Below are positions 1 to 4,911 of a DNA stretch of 5,279 bases, in pieces (positions within the stretch are counted from its first letter, which is position 1; each line of letters opens with the position of its first letter). The stretch lies in assembly GCA_031553235.1 (NCBI GenBank), contig JAVBLS010000060.1, positions 1-5,279 of the forward strand, given 5' to 3'. This stretch comes from Frigididesulfovibrio sp031553235. Lineage in GTDB: Bacteria > Desulfobacterota > Desulfovibrionia > Desulfovibrionales > Desulfovibrionaceae. The position numbers and the translations under genes are program-made. The notes under the pieces are model-generated. The model was not told where the DNA came from and did not search any database. It saw only the letters and a program-made list of their open reading frames with translations.

Positions 1-82
1 GCCAGCCCTGTTCATAAAGCTCCACGGCCCGAAGTCGCCTGAACTCGCGTGCATCTTGACTGGTCTTGCTGAGCGTTTTCAT
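1..82 (-). CDS. IS630-like transposase, N-terminal 27 residues (runs off window)
   Basis: The reading frame starts with ATG at 82 and leaves the window at base 1. The visible protein begins MKTLSKTSQDAREF and continues RRLRAVELYEQGW. That matches the usual opening of IS630-family and related helix-turn-helix transposases, where an RR-x-RA-x-EL-x-x-x-GW helix precedes the DNA-binding helix-turn-helix. The catalytic DDE domain would lie outside the window. No strong ribosome binding site precedes the ATG. The protein differs from the IS630 transposase at 2924-3874, so this would be a second, unrelated copy. The assignment rests on 27 residues only and could instead be another helix-turn-helix transposase family. 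Confidence 0.55.
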   Translation of the reverse strand, partial: MKTLSKTSQDAREFRRLRAVELYEQGW

Positions 83-325
83 GTCTCATGACATACCAGA
101 GTTTCTAGAAAATGTTTAGTGAAAAATGCGGATATCAATAATTGCGGCCGCCGGCGCGGTATGGGCGATGTCCCAAATGGCTTCAAGGTCGAACCGGGCG
201 ACGTCGGCGATGCGCTTGAGGTGCTGGTGCAGATGCGGCATTTCTTCGGCCGGGAAACCATATTGCCGGCAGTTCTCCGGACGAGCCCGCAAGCGGGCGC
301 CCGCGGACGCGACTAAATATCGATT
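83..325. other. IS upstream region plus a degenerate coding remnant downstream of aqpZ
   Basis: No complete gene is recognised here. Bases 83-120 are AT-rich, contain a perfect 10-bp palindrome (TTTCTAGAAA, 102-111), and probably belong to the left end of the IS630-like element. From 325 down to a TAA at 116-118 the minus strand stays open in the same frame as aqpZ, read beyond the aqpZ stop. The part from about 277 looks protein-like (PAEEMPHLHQHLKRIADVAR, then FDLEAIWDIAHTA). An ATG at 241 would give only 41 residues and has no clear ribosome binding site. I take it as the tail of a gene destroyed by rearrangement or IS insertion. The parent family is not recognised. Confidence 0.35.
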
Positions 326-1015
326 TTACCGTTTCAGACCGAACAGGACGCGGTAGGCCGTCCCGCCCAGAAAGCCGCCGGCCAAGGGTGCGAGCCAGAA
401 AAACCAGATCTGCTGCAGGTATATGCCGCCGGCAAACAGGGCCACGCCGGTGCTGCGGGCCGGGTTGACCGAAGTGTTGGTCACCGGGATGGAGATCAGA
501 TGGATCAGGGTCAGGGCCAGGCCGATGGCAAGGGGCGCAAAGCCCTTGGGCGCGCGCTCGTCCGTGGCGCCCATGATAATGAAGAGGAAAAAGGCCGTGA
601 GCAGCACCTCGGCCGTGAGGCAGGCCGCCGGGGAATAGCCGCCGGGCGAGGCCGGGCCGTAGCCGTTGGAGGCAAAACCGGCAGAAACGGAAAAGGCCGG
701 GATGCCGGAGGCAATCACGTACAGGGCGCCGCCGGCCAGGATTGCGCCGATGACCTGGGAGATGATGTAGGCCGGCAGATCTTTGGCCGAAAAGCGGCCG
801 CCGGCCCAGAGCCCCAGGGATACGGCCGGGTTGAAATGCCCGCCGGAAATATGCCCCACGGCAAAGGCCATGGTCAGAACGGTCAGGCCAAAGGCAAAGG
901 ACACGCCTAGCAGGCCGATGCCGCCGGGCACGACGCCCGCGGCCAGAACCGCGCTGCCGCAACCGCCGAAAACCAGCCAGAATGTGCCGAAAACTTCCGC
1001 TGCATAACGTTTCAT
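326..1015 (-). CDS. aqpZ: Aquaporin Z, water channel (MIP family)
   Basis: This 229-residue inner-membrane channel moves water passively across the cytoplasmic membrane and works as a tetramer in its family. Both half-helix signatures are present: HFNPAVS with NPA at residues 62-64, and SVNPARST with NPA at 184-186. The residues that form the water-selective aromatic/arginine filter in E. coli AqpZ all have counterparts: Phe42, His172, Thr181 and Arg187. The small His/Thr pair argues for a water channel rather than a glycerol facilitator. Six hydrophobic segments are visible, the length is typical of AqpZ, and the C-terminal WFFWLAPLAGG stretch matches the family closely. The start is fixed by AGGAGG (1023-1028), seven bases before the ATG. 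The gene follows aspD on the same strand after 202 bp holding a hairpin, so it probably has its own promoter. It looks intact. Confidence 0.96.
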   Translation of the reverse strand: MKRYAAEVFGTFWLVFGGCGSAVLAAGVVPGGIGLLGVSFAFGLTVLTMAFAVGHISGGHFNPAVSLGLWAGGRFSAKDLPAYIISQVIGAILAGGALYVIASGIPAFSVSAGFASNGYGPASPGGYSPAACLTAEVLLTAFFLFIIMGATDERAPKGFAPLAIGLALTLIHLISIPVTNTSVNPARSTGVALFAGGIYLQQIWFFWLAPLAGGFLGGTAYRVLFGLKR

Positions 1016-1031
1016 AACAGTTCCTCCTGTT
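1016..1031 (-). promoter_or_regulatory. Ribosome binding site of aqpZ inside a small hairpin
   Basis: Read on the minus strand, the leader is AACAG-GAGGAA-CTGTT followed directly by the ATG. The flanking five bases are perfect inverted repeats, so the Shine-Dalgarno core sits mainly in the loop of a 5-bp stem that ends at the start codon. AGGAGG is a strong ribosome binding site and decides the aqpZ start. Whether the stem forms and affects translation is inference; five A/T-rich base pairs is weak. Confidence 0.6.
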
Positions 1032-1052
1032 GAGTAGTCTTACTTCGATCTG

Positions 1053-1085
1053 TTTATAACACCATAGAACAATAAAAACATCCAC
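1053..1085 (-). promoter_or_regulatory. Possible aqpZ promoter region
   Basis: The region just upstream of the aqpZ ribosome binding site is much more AT-rich than its surroundings. It contains TATAAA (minus strand, 1058 to 1053), matching five of six bases of a sigma-70 -10 box. No good -35 hexamer sits 16-18 bases further upstream, where the sequence reads about ATGTTT. The site would give a short leader of roughly 30 bases. It is a weak prediction based mainly on position and base composition. Confidence 0.3.
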
Positions 1086-1171
1086 GCGGGCAAGCCCACC
1101 GGATCCCTGCTTGCGGGAAGTCGGTGAAAGGCGGGAAGAACCTTGGAGCATAACGGCAGAAGCGGCTTTAG

Positions 1172-1202
1172 CCCTCGGCCGACCTCCGGGCTCGGCCGAG
1201 GG
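1172..1202 (-). terminator. Perfect 11-bp inverted repeat after aspD, probable terminator
   Basis: CCCTCGGCCGA (1172-1182) and TCGGCCGAGGG (1192-1202) are exact reverse complements separated by nine bases. They form a very stable GC-rich hairpin that begins 15 bases beyond the aspD stop codon. The position fits a transcript end. No U-tract follows on either strand (CTAAAGCC on the aspD strand), so it is not a textbook intrinsic terminator. It may be a mRNA 3'-end stabiliser, an attenuating hairpin or a weak terminator between aspD and aqpZ. Confidence 0.5.
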
Positions 1203-1217
1203 TCAAAACCCGGCGCA

Positions 1218-2888
1218 TTATTTTTTGCCCTTGGTCGTGGTCTTGCCGCCTGCCTTGGTTCCGGTACCGCCCCCGGTTTTGCTCCCGCCCTTGCCTTGGC
1301 CGTCCGTGTATTCCCTAAAGGCCTTTAGATAGCGTCGGCCGAGCAGGTTGATGGCTTTACCGATGCGGGTATATTCCACTTCGGTCAGGTTGGCCAGCGA
1401 GATCCGGAACGAGGGGTGGGTCGTGCCGAAGCCCCTGGCGGGCAACAACACCACGCCGGATTCCTTGGCCAGCTCGAACAGGGCCTGGTTGGGCTTGAGG
1501 TTTTTGAGAAACCAGTCGGCAAACTCGTCGCCGTGCATGCGCCGGGCGATCTCTTCCACGTCGAGCATGTGGTAGTAGTCCACGGAGAGGGGCGTGTCCT
1601 TGGGGGCGGCGCCCATCTCGCGGTACAGGGCCTGTTTGCGCCGTCTGACCAGGCGCTGCATGGCTTTTTTGTAGCTGTCGGCCTGGTCCATCAGAGCGAA
1701 GAGCGAAAACATGACCATCTGAACCTGCGCCGGGGTGGAAAGGCCGGCCGTATGGTTTAGGGCCACGGCGCGGCTGTCGGCCACCAGGCGGTCGATGAAT
1801 TTGAGCTTGCGCGGCTCGGTGCTGATCGACTCGTAGCGTTTGTCCAGTTCCTTTTTAACAGCTGCGGGCAGGGCGGCGATGCTCTTGTCCAGAATGTTGC
1901 GCTCATGCACGGCCACCACCCCGAGGCGCCAGCCCGTGGCGCCGAAATATTTGGAGAAGGAGTAGACCAGGATGGTGTTGTGCGGGCAAACTGCGAAGAG
2001 CGAGGTGAAGGGCTCGGCAAAGGTGCCGTAGACGTCGTCGGTGAGGATGATCAGGTCCGGGCGCTTTTTGACGATGGCGGCGATGTGCCGAAGGTTTTCG
2101 TCGGACAGGCGCACCGAAGGCGGGTTGCTGGGGTTGACCAGAAAGAAGGCCTTGACCTTGGGGTCGAGGAGTTTGTCCAGTTCCTTTTTGCTGAATTGCC
2201 AGCCGTTTTCGGCTGTTGACTCAATGCCCACTTCGACCAAGTTGTAGTCCGTGAGTTGGGGGATCGCGATGTAGGGCGTGAAAATGGGCAGACCCAGGGC
2301 AATGGAGTCGCCGGGCAGGAGCAGGCGGTTTTTTTGCAGTGTGTTGAACAAATAGGTCATGGCCGCGGTGCCGCCTTCCACTGCGTACATGTCGAAGTCG
2401 CCGGCAAAGGGCTCCGAGCCGATCATTTCCTTGCGGACATATTCGCCCACAATGCGCTCGCTCAAGCGGAGCATGCGGTCCGGCACCGGGTAGTTGCAGC
2501 CGAGCACGGCCTCGCACATTTCATAGATGAAGTCGCCGGCCGAAAGACCCAGGTGATCCCGCACGTAGGAAACGGCGGCCCGGAGAAAGTTCACCCCTGG
2601 TTTGCCCGCGTGGGCCTTGACGAAATCTTCAAAGCGGGCCTCAATACCCTCGCGTTTGGGAAAGCCGCCCACGCCCTCGGGCATGTAGGCAAAAGAGCGT
2701 TCGGCCTCGCCCATGGCGAACAGGCCAAACTGAAAAAAGGCGTGCCGAGGCACGGTGGCCAGAAAGTTGGGGTTGCCGCGGCCGGCGTTGAGCATGGCCC
2801 GGTCCGGGCGCGAGGCGGCCGCCTGGATGAGTTTGTCTTTCAGTTCAAAGGGGCTGAGGGCGGCGAGTTCCTCGATGTCGAGTTTCAT
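1218..2888 (-). CDS. aspD: Aspartate 4-decarboxylase (PLP-dependent, fold type I)
   Basis: This 556-residue cytoplasmic enzyme removes the beta-carboxyl group of L-aspartate, giving L-alanine and CO2; family members also have aspartate aminotransferase activity. The PLP lysine is Lys313 in SFSKYFGATGWRLG. NPSNPP (252-257) and the TDDVYG segment (283-288, Asp285 and Tyr287) are the usual cofactor-ring contacts. Arg37 in the N-terminal AGRGNPN motif and Arg495 in PSFRISLAN correspond to the substrate arginines described for the Alcaligenes enzyme. Those N-terminal features separate AspD from ordinary aminotransferases. The start at 2888 is preceded by AAGGAG six bases upstream; a longer GTG reading from 2927 has no such site. 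It is slightly longer than the roughly 530-residue family norm because of a basic Gly/Lys/Thr tail from about residue 529. No AspT aspartate/alanine exchanger is adjacent. Its upstream region ends in a truncated IS. Confidence 0.95.
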   Translation of the reverse strand: MKLDIEELAALSPFELKDKLIQAAASRPDRAMLNAGRGNPNFLATVPRHAFFQFGLFAMGEAERSFAYMPEGVGGFPKREGIEARFEDFVKAHAGKPGVNFLRAAVSYVRDHLGLSAGDFIYEMCEAVLGCNYPVPDRMLRLSERIVGEYVRKEMIGSEPFAGDFDMYAVEGGTAAMTYLFNTLQKNRLLLPGDSIALGLPIFTPYIAIPQLTDYNLVEVGIESTAENGWQFSKKELDKLLDPKVKAFFLVNPSNPPSVRLSDENLRHIAAIVKKRPDLIILTDDVYGTFAEPFTSLFAVCPHNTILVYSFSKYFGATGWRLGVVAVHERNILDKSIAALPAAVKKELDKRYESISTEPRKLKFIDRLVADSRAVALNHTAGLSTPAQVQMVMFSLFALMDQADSYKKAMQRLVRRRKQALYREMGAAPKDTPLSVDYYHMLDVEEIARRMHGDEFADWFLKNLKPNQALFELAKESGVVLLPARGFGTTHPSFRISLANLTEVEYTRIGKAINLLGRRYLKAFREYTDGQGKGGSKTGGGTGTKAGGKTTTKGKK

Positions 2889-2894
2889 GCAGGA

Positions 2895-2900
2895 CTCCTT
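2895..2900 (-). promoter_or_regulatory. Ribosome binding site deciding the aspD start
   Basis: AAGGAG on the minus strand lies six bases before the ATG at 2888. It favours this start over the in-frame GTG at 2927, which would add 13 residues and has no comparable site. The 35 bases between the transposase stop and this start hold no recognisable promoter. Confidence 0.85.
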
Positions 2901-2923
2901 GTGCCGGTTATGCCGGCGGTTGA

Positions 2924-3874
2924 TCACGCGGCGCGGGCCCGCCCCGAAGGTCGAGCCCGTTTGGCAAGTCGGGCGTTATTTTTCAAATCCTGGTTCATCA
3001 GTTCATCCGGGTTGAGTTCCGGGCTATACGGCGGCAAAAGGAACAGCGCTATCTTGTCCGAGTTTTTTTCGACCCATTTGCTCACCGCCCCAGACTTGTG
3101 AACGGAGTGCCGGTCCACGATAAGGTAGACCTTGCGGCCAGACGCGCTTTTCACCAAGCGTTCCAAAAAATCCAGAAAAACCGGCGCGGTGAAAAGCTTC
3201 TCGAAAACCATGAACCGTAAGTCGCCCTGGTTTGTTATGGCGGAAAGCATGTTGCAGCCAAGACGCTTGCCGGTCTTTTTCACCACCGGGTTTTTGCCTT
3301 TTTCACCCCATGTGGTTCCGGTCTGGTGGTCAGAACGCAAACCGGTTTCGTCGCCCCACCAGATGGATGCGCCTTCCGTCTTGGCTTGCTCCCTGATTGC
3401 GGGGTACTTGTTTTGCAGCCAGTAGCGCACTTGAGCCGGGTTACGCTCCATGGCACGGCGCGTGGGCTTTTGCGCCGTCAGGCCCCAGGATTTCATATAC
3501 CGCCCCACGGTCCAGCGCGACAGGAGAATGCCGTGGCGCCGCTCAATCATGGCTCCCACAAGCTCGCGAGTCCAAAGAAATCCCGGCAGGCGCAGTTGGT
3601 CGGGACACCGGCCCACGATGCTTTTTCGTATCCCGGCGGCTTGGGATTCAGCGAGTTTTTGCCCTCTTGGACGTCCCAGCGGCCTGTTGCACAGAGCTTT
3701 TTCCCCTCCGGCGCGATATGCTTTCATCCACAGGCACACGGATTCCGGTGTGACGCCGAAAGTCCGCGCGGCGTCTTTCTGGCTCATGCCTTGCTCAACA
3801 ACGACCCGGACTACTTGCTTGCGAATCGCCTCGGCTGCGGAACGGGAAAGTTTGCGGGTGTCTTGCTTTGTCAT
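2924..3874 (-). CDS. IS630-family transposase, C-terminus missing
   Basis: The 316-residue protein is a DDE transposase of the IS630/Tc1-mariner superfamily, whose members insert at TA dinucleotides. An N-terminal helix-turn-helix (about residues 15-55, with MSQKDAARTFGVTPESVCLW) is followed by a GRPRG linker (67-71). A second DNA-binding segment (about 95-130) comes before the catalytic domain. The catalytic acids are visible: Asp175 in WWGDETG, Asp254 in LIVDRHSVHKS, and Glu291 in LPPYSPELNPDELMNQ. Relatives continue for roughly 35 residues after the NQDLKNNA segment. Here the protein switches to an Arg/Ala-rich end after about residue 309 and stops, so the C-terminus and right element end are probably lost. 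Its ATG overlaps the stop of the frame read through the upstream relaxase remnant (ATGA). No good ribosome binding site precedes it. Activity is doubtful. Confidence 0.88.
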   Translation of the reverse strand: MTKQDTRKLSRSAAEAIRKQVVRVVVEQGMSQKDAARTFGVTPESVCLWMKAYRAGGEKALCNRPLGRPRGQKLAESQAAGIRKSIVGRCPDQLRLPGFLWTRELVGAMIERRHGILLSRWTVGRYMKSWGLTAQKPTRRAMERNPAQVRYWLQNKYPAIREQAKTEGASIWWGDETGLRSDHQTGTTWGEKGKNPVVKKTGKRLGCNMLSAITNQGDLRFMVFEKLFTAPVFLDFLERLVKSASGRKVYLIVDRHSVHKSGAVSKWVEKNSDKIALFLLPPYSPELNPDELMNQDLKNNARLAKRARPSGRARAA

Positions 3875-3900
3875 GCGGAGACAATACCATACACTGATTC
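2946..3900 (-). mobile_element. IS630-family element, right end deleted, boundaries uncertain
   Basis: The element is defined by its transposase gene. The left boundary lies somewhere between the transposase ATG (3874) and the point where relaxase coding stops (3990). The stretch before the ATG contains GGTATTGTC. The other IS630-like start in this window (near 82) is preceded by a similar GGTATGTC, which may be part of a terminal repeat. The right boundary appears to be a deletion junction near 2946, where family-like protein sequence ends. No matching inverted repeat or TA duplication can be assigned by eye. Confidence 0.5.
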
Positions 3901-3990
3901 AATTGAAAAGATTTTTGCTCCAAGTAATATTCCCCGGCGAAACGCTGCCCGGATTCCGCTTTGGTCATGCCTACGAACATGCTGTTGCCG
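3875..3990. other. Junction segment between relaxase remnant and IS630 transposase
   Basis: This 116-bp stretch separates recognisable relaxase coding (ending at 3991) from the transposase start. The relaxase frame stays open through it to a TGA at 3871-3873, but the translated residues no longer resemble the family. Part of it must be the IS630 left end. The rest (about 3915-3990) is of unknown origin and may be foreign DNA left by an earlier rearrangement. Confidence 0.4.
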
Positions 3991-4358
3991 CATGTGAAGA
4001 TTGGCCGTATTTTTATGGACGCCGCAATGCCGTTGATGCTCGGTGTAGCCCAAGGCGGCGGCAAAGCGCCCCTCTATGGCCCTGAATACCTCCGGCGTGA
4101 GCCTGACTTCGTCCTCCTGGCGGAAGCTGATAACAAGATGATAGGTCTTGCTCTGCTTGGTGCGGGTATTCATGGCCTGAACGTCCACGGCCTCGGCAAT
4201 GCCGTTTTGGTAATCATCATCCCCAAGACATCCGGCGCACCAGTGCATGAGGCTTTTTCGCCCCCCTGTCTGGAAAGGTTCCCGGCATCGGCAATGTAGT
4301 CGGCAAGGCGGGCGTAATTGTCATTTTTCGGGCTGATGCTCACTTTTTTGCTGATCAT
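3991..4358 (-). pseudogene. TraI-like (MOBP) relaxase N-terminus, copy B, frame-broken and truncated
   Basis: The start at 4358 overlaps the stop of the upstream MobC-like segment (ATGA). The first 26 residues (MISKKVSISPKNDNYARLAD then YIADAG) match the opening of IncP TraI relaxases. Tyr21 sits where RP4 TraI has its nicking tyrosine, Tyr22. The frame then breaks near six G (4261-4266): the original frame runs on to 4170 as nonsense. The next frame, with an ATG at 4248, resumes family sequence: MHWCAGCLGDDDY, KTYHLVISFR, FRAIEGRFAAALGYTEHQR, and HKNTANLHM. A -1 slip in the G run would join the two. Coding similarity ends at 3991 inside the His-x-His metal-binding motif, so the catalytic domain is incomplete. 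A functional relaxase is not possible from this copy alone. Confidence 0.8.
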
Positions 4359-4750
4359 TTTATGGCCGCTATCGCCTGTTGGAGTTCCCGTTGCCGGGCG
4401 TCCAGTTCATGCAAAAGGCGGTGAACCGTCTGCCTGTCCGCACCGTCCGCCAATGCCTGCTTCACCAGACCGCCAAGCCTGCCCAGGTCGCCCTTGAGGC
4501 GGCGCAACTCAATCCGCGCCTCCTGATGCTCCAGACTTGGGACGGAAAACCGTTCTTCCATTTTCCGGAACATCTCCGGGCTCAGCTTGTCCTCATCCTC
4601 CGGGCGGAAGCTCACGACCAGATGATAGGTTTTGGCTCCCTTGGCGCGGGTGTTTTTCGCCTGGGTATGCTGGACCTCCGCGATGCCCTCCATGTAATCG
4701 TCGCCGCCAAGGCAGCCCGCGCACCAGCTGACCAGGGACTTTTCCCTCAA
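4355..4750 (-). CDS. Chimeric frame: relaxase N-terminal segment fused to MobC/TraJ-like C-terminus
   Basis: This 131-residue open frame can start at TTG (4750), formed at the boundary between two 40-bp repeats. Residues 1-69 are relaxase-like, with SWCAGCLGGDDY, NTRAKGAKTYHLVVSFR and FRKMEERFS. They correspond to the region after the catalytic tyrosine in copy B. From 4543 the frame switches without a break to VPSLEHQEARIELRRLKGDL and continues LGGLVKQALADGADRQTVHR, the C-terminal part of a MobC/TraJ-like relaxosome accessory protein. That part shares 48 of 62 residues with the upstream MobC remnant at 4908-5099. The stop overlaps the start of the next relaxase copy (ATGA). With only one repeat unit the frame would join to the ATG at 4911 and give 158 residues. 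It lacks the metal-binding histidines, so no nicking activity is expected. It is probably a recombination relic. Confidence 0.6.
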   Translation of the reverse strand: MREKSLVSWCAGCLGGDDYMEGIAEVQHTQAKNTRAKGAKTYHLVVSFRPEDEDKLSPEMFRKMEERFSVPSLEHQEARIELRRLKGDLGRLGGLVKQALADGADRQTVHRLLHELDARQRELQQAIAAIK

Positions 4751-4828
4751 GGCAGCCCGCGCACCAGCTGACCAGGGACTTTTCCCTCAAGGCAGCCCGC
4801 GCACCAGCTGACCAGGGACTTTTCCCTC
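4709..4828 (-). repeat. Perfect 40-bp sequence repeated three times in tandem
   Basis: Units lie at 4709-4748, 4749-4788 and 4789-4828 and are identical. On the plus strand each begins AAGGCAGCCCGCGCACC and ends GGGACTTTTCCCTC. A small inverted repeat (AGGGA-CTTT-TCCCT) sits in each unit. The repeats lie inside the copy A relaxase gene and encode its REKSLVSWCAGCL stretch once. Two extra units add 80 bp, which is not a multiple of three, so the gene is frame-shifted. There are no spacers, so this is not a CRISPR array. Confidence 0.97.
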
Positions 4829-4911
4829 TTGTGACCCGCGTCGGCGATGTAGGCGGCAAGGTGGCCGTAGTTGTCGCTCTGCGGCGCTATGTGGATGCGC
4901 TTGCTGATCAT
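4747..4911 (-). CDS. Relaxase copy A, N-terminal fragment with catalytic tyrosine (54 residues)
   Basis: The ATG at 4911 overlaps the stop of the MobC-like gene (ATGA), the usual coupled arrangement of IncP-type traJ/mobC and relaxase genes. The protein opens MISKRIHIAPQSDNYGHLAA and continues YIADAGHKREKSLVSWCAGC. It shares 17 of the first 26 residues with copy B and keeps the candidate nicking Tyr21. After one 40-bp repeat unit the extra units put it out of frame (LEGKVPGQLVRGLP), and it ends at a TGA made at the border of the second and third units. That TGA overlaps the TTG start of the downstream chimeric frame. This is most likely a gene broken by repeat expansion. Confidence 0.6.
   Translation of the reverse strand: MISKRIHIAPQSDNYGHLAAYIADAGHKREKSLVSWCAGCLEGKVPGQLVRGLP

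Noticed and set aside
285..298. GCCCG-CAAG-CGGGC hairpin as the aqpZ terminator
   Set aside because: The stem is only five pairs and no T run follows on either strand.
183..1151. 322-residue minus-strand frame overlapping aqpZ
   Set aside because: It is a shadow frame of the well-supported aquaporin gene and is rich in Arg/Pro/Gly with no family resemblance.
2889..2927. GTG start at 2927 for a longer AspD (569 residues)
   Set aside because: No ribosome binding site precedes it, the added residues are not family-like, and AAGGAG sits correctly before the ATG at 2888.
2256..3101. 281-residue plus-strand frame across the aspD start
   Set aside because: It is antisense to aspD and the transposase end, has no recognisable domain, and is explained by GC-rich codon bias.
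3326..3997. 223-residue plus-strand frame opposite the transposase
   Set aside because: Antisense shadow of the transposase; the protein is compositionally odd and unrecognised.
3795..4064. 89-residue minus-strand frame across the relaxase/IS630 junction
   Set aside because: It reads out of frame through relaxase and transposase sequence on either side; no family resemblance and no supported start.
4379..4771. 130-residue plus-strand frame in the mob region
   Set aside because: It is antisense to the chimeric relaxase-MobC frame, which has clear family sequence.
4709..4828. CRISPR array made of 40-bp repeats
   Set aside because: The three units are directly adjacent with no spacers and lie inside relaxase coding sequence.
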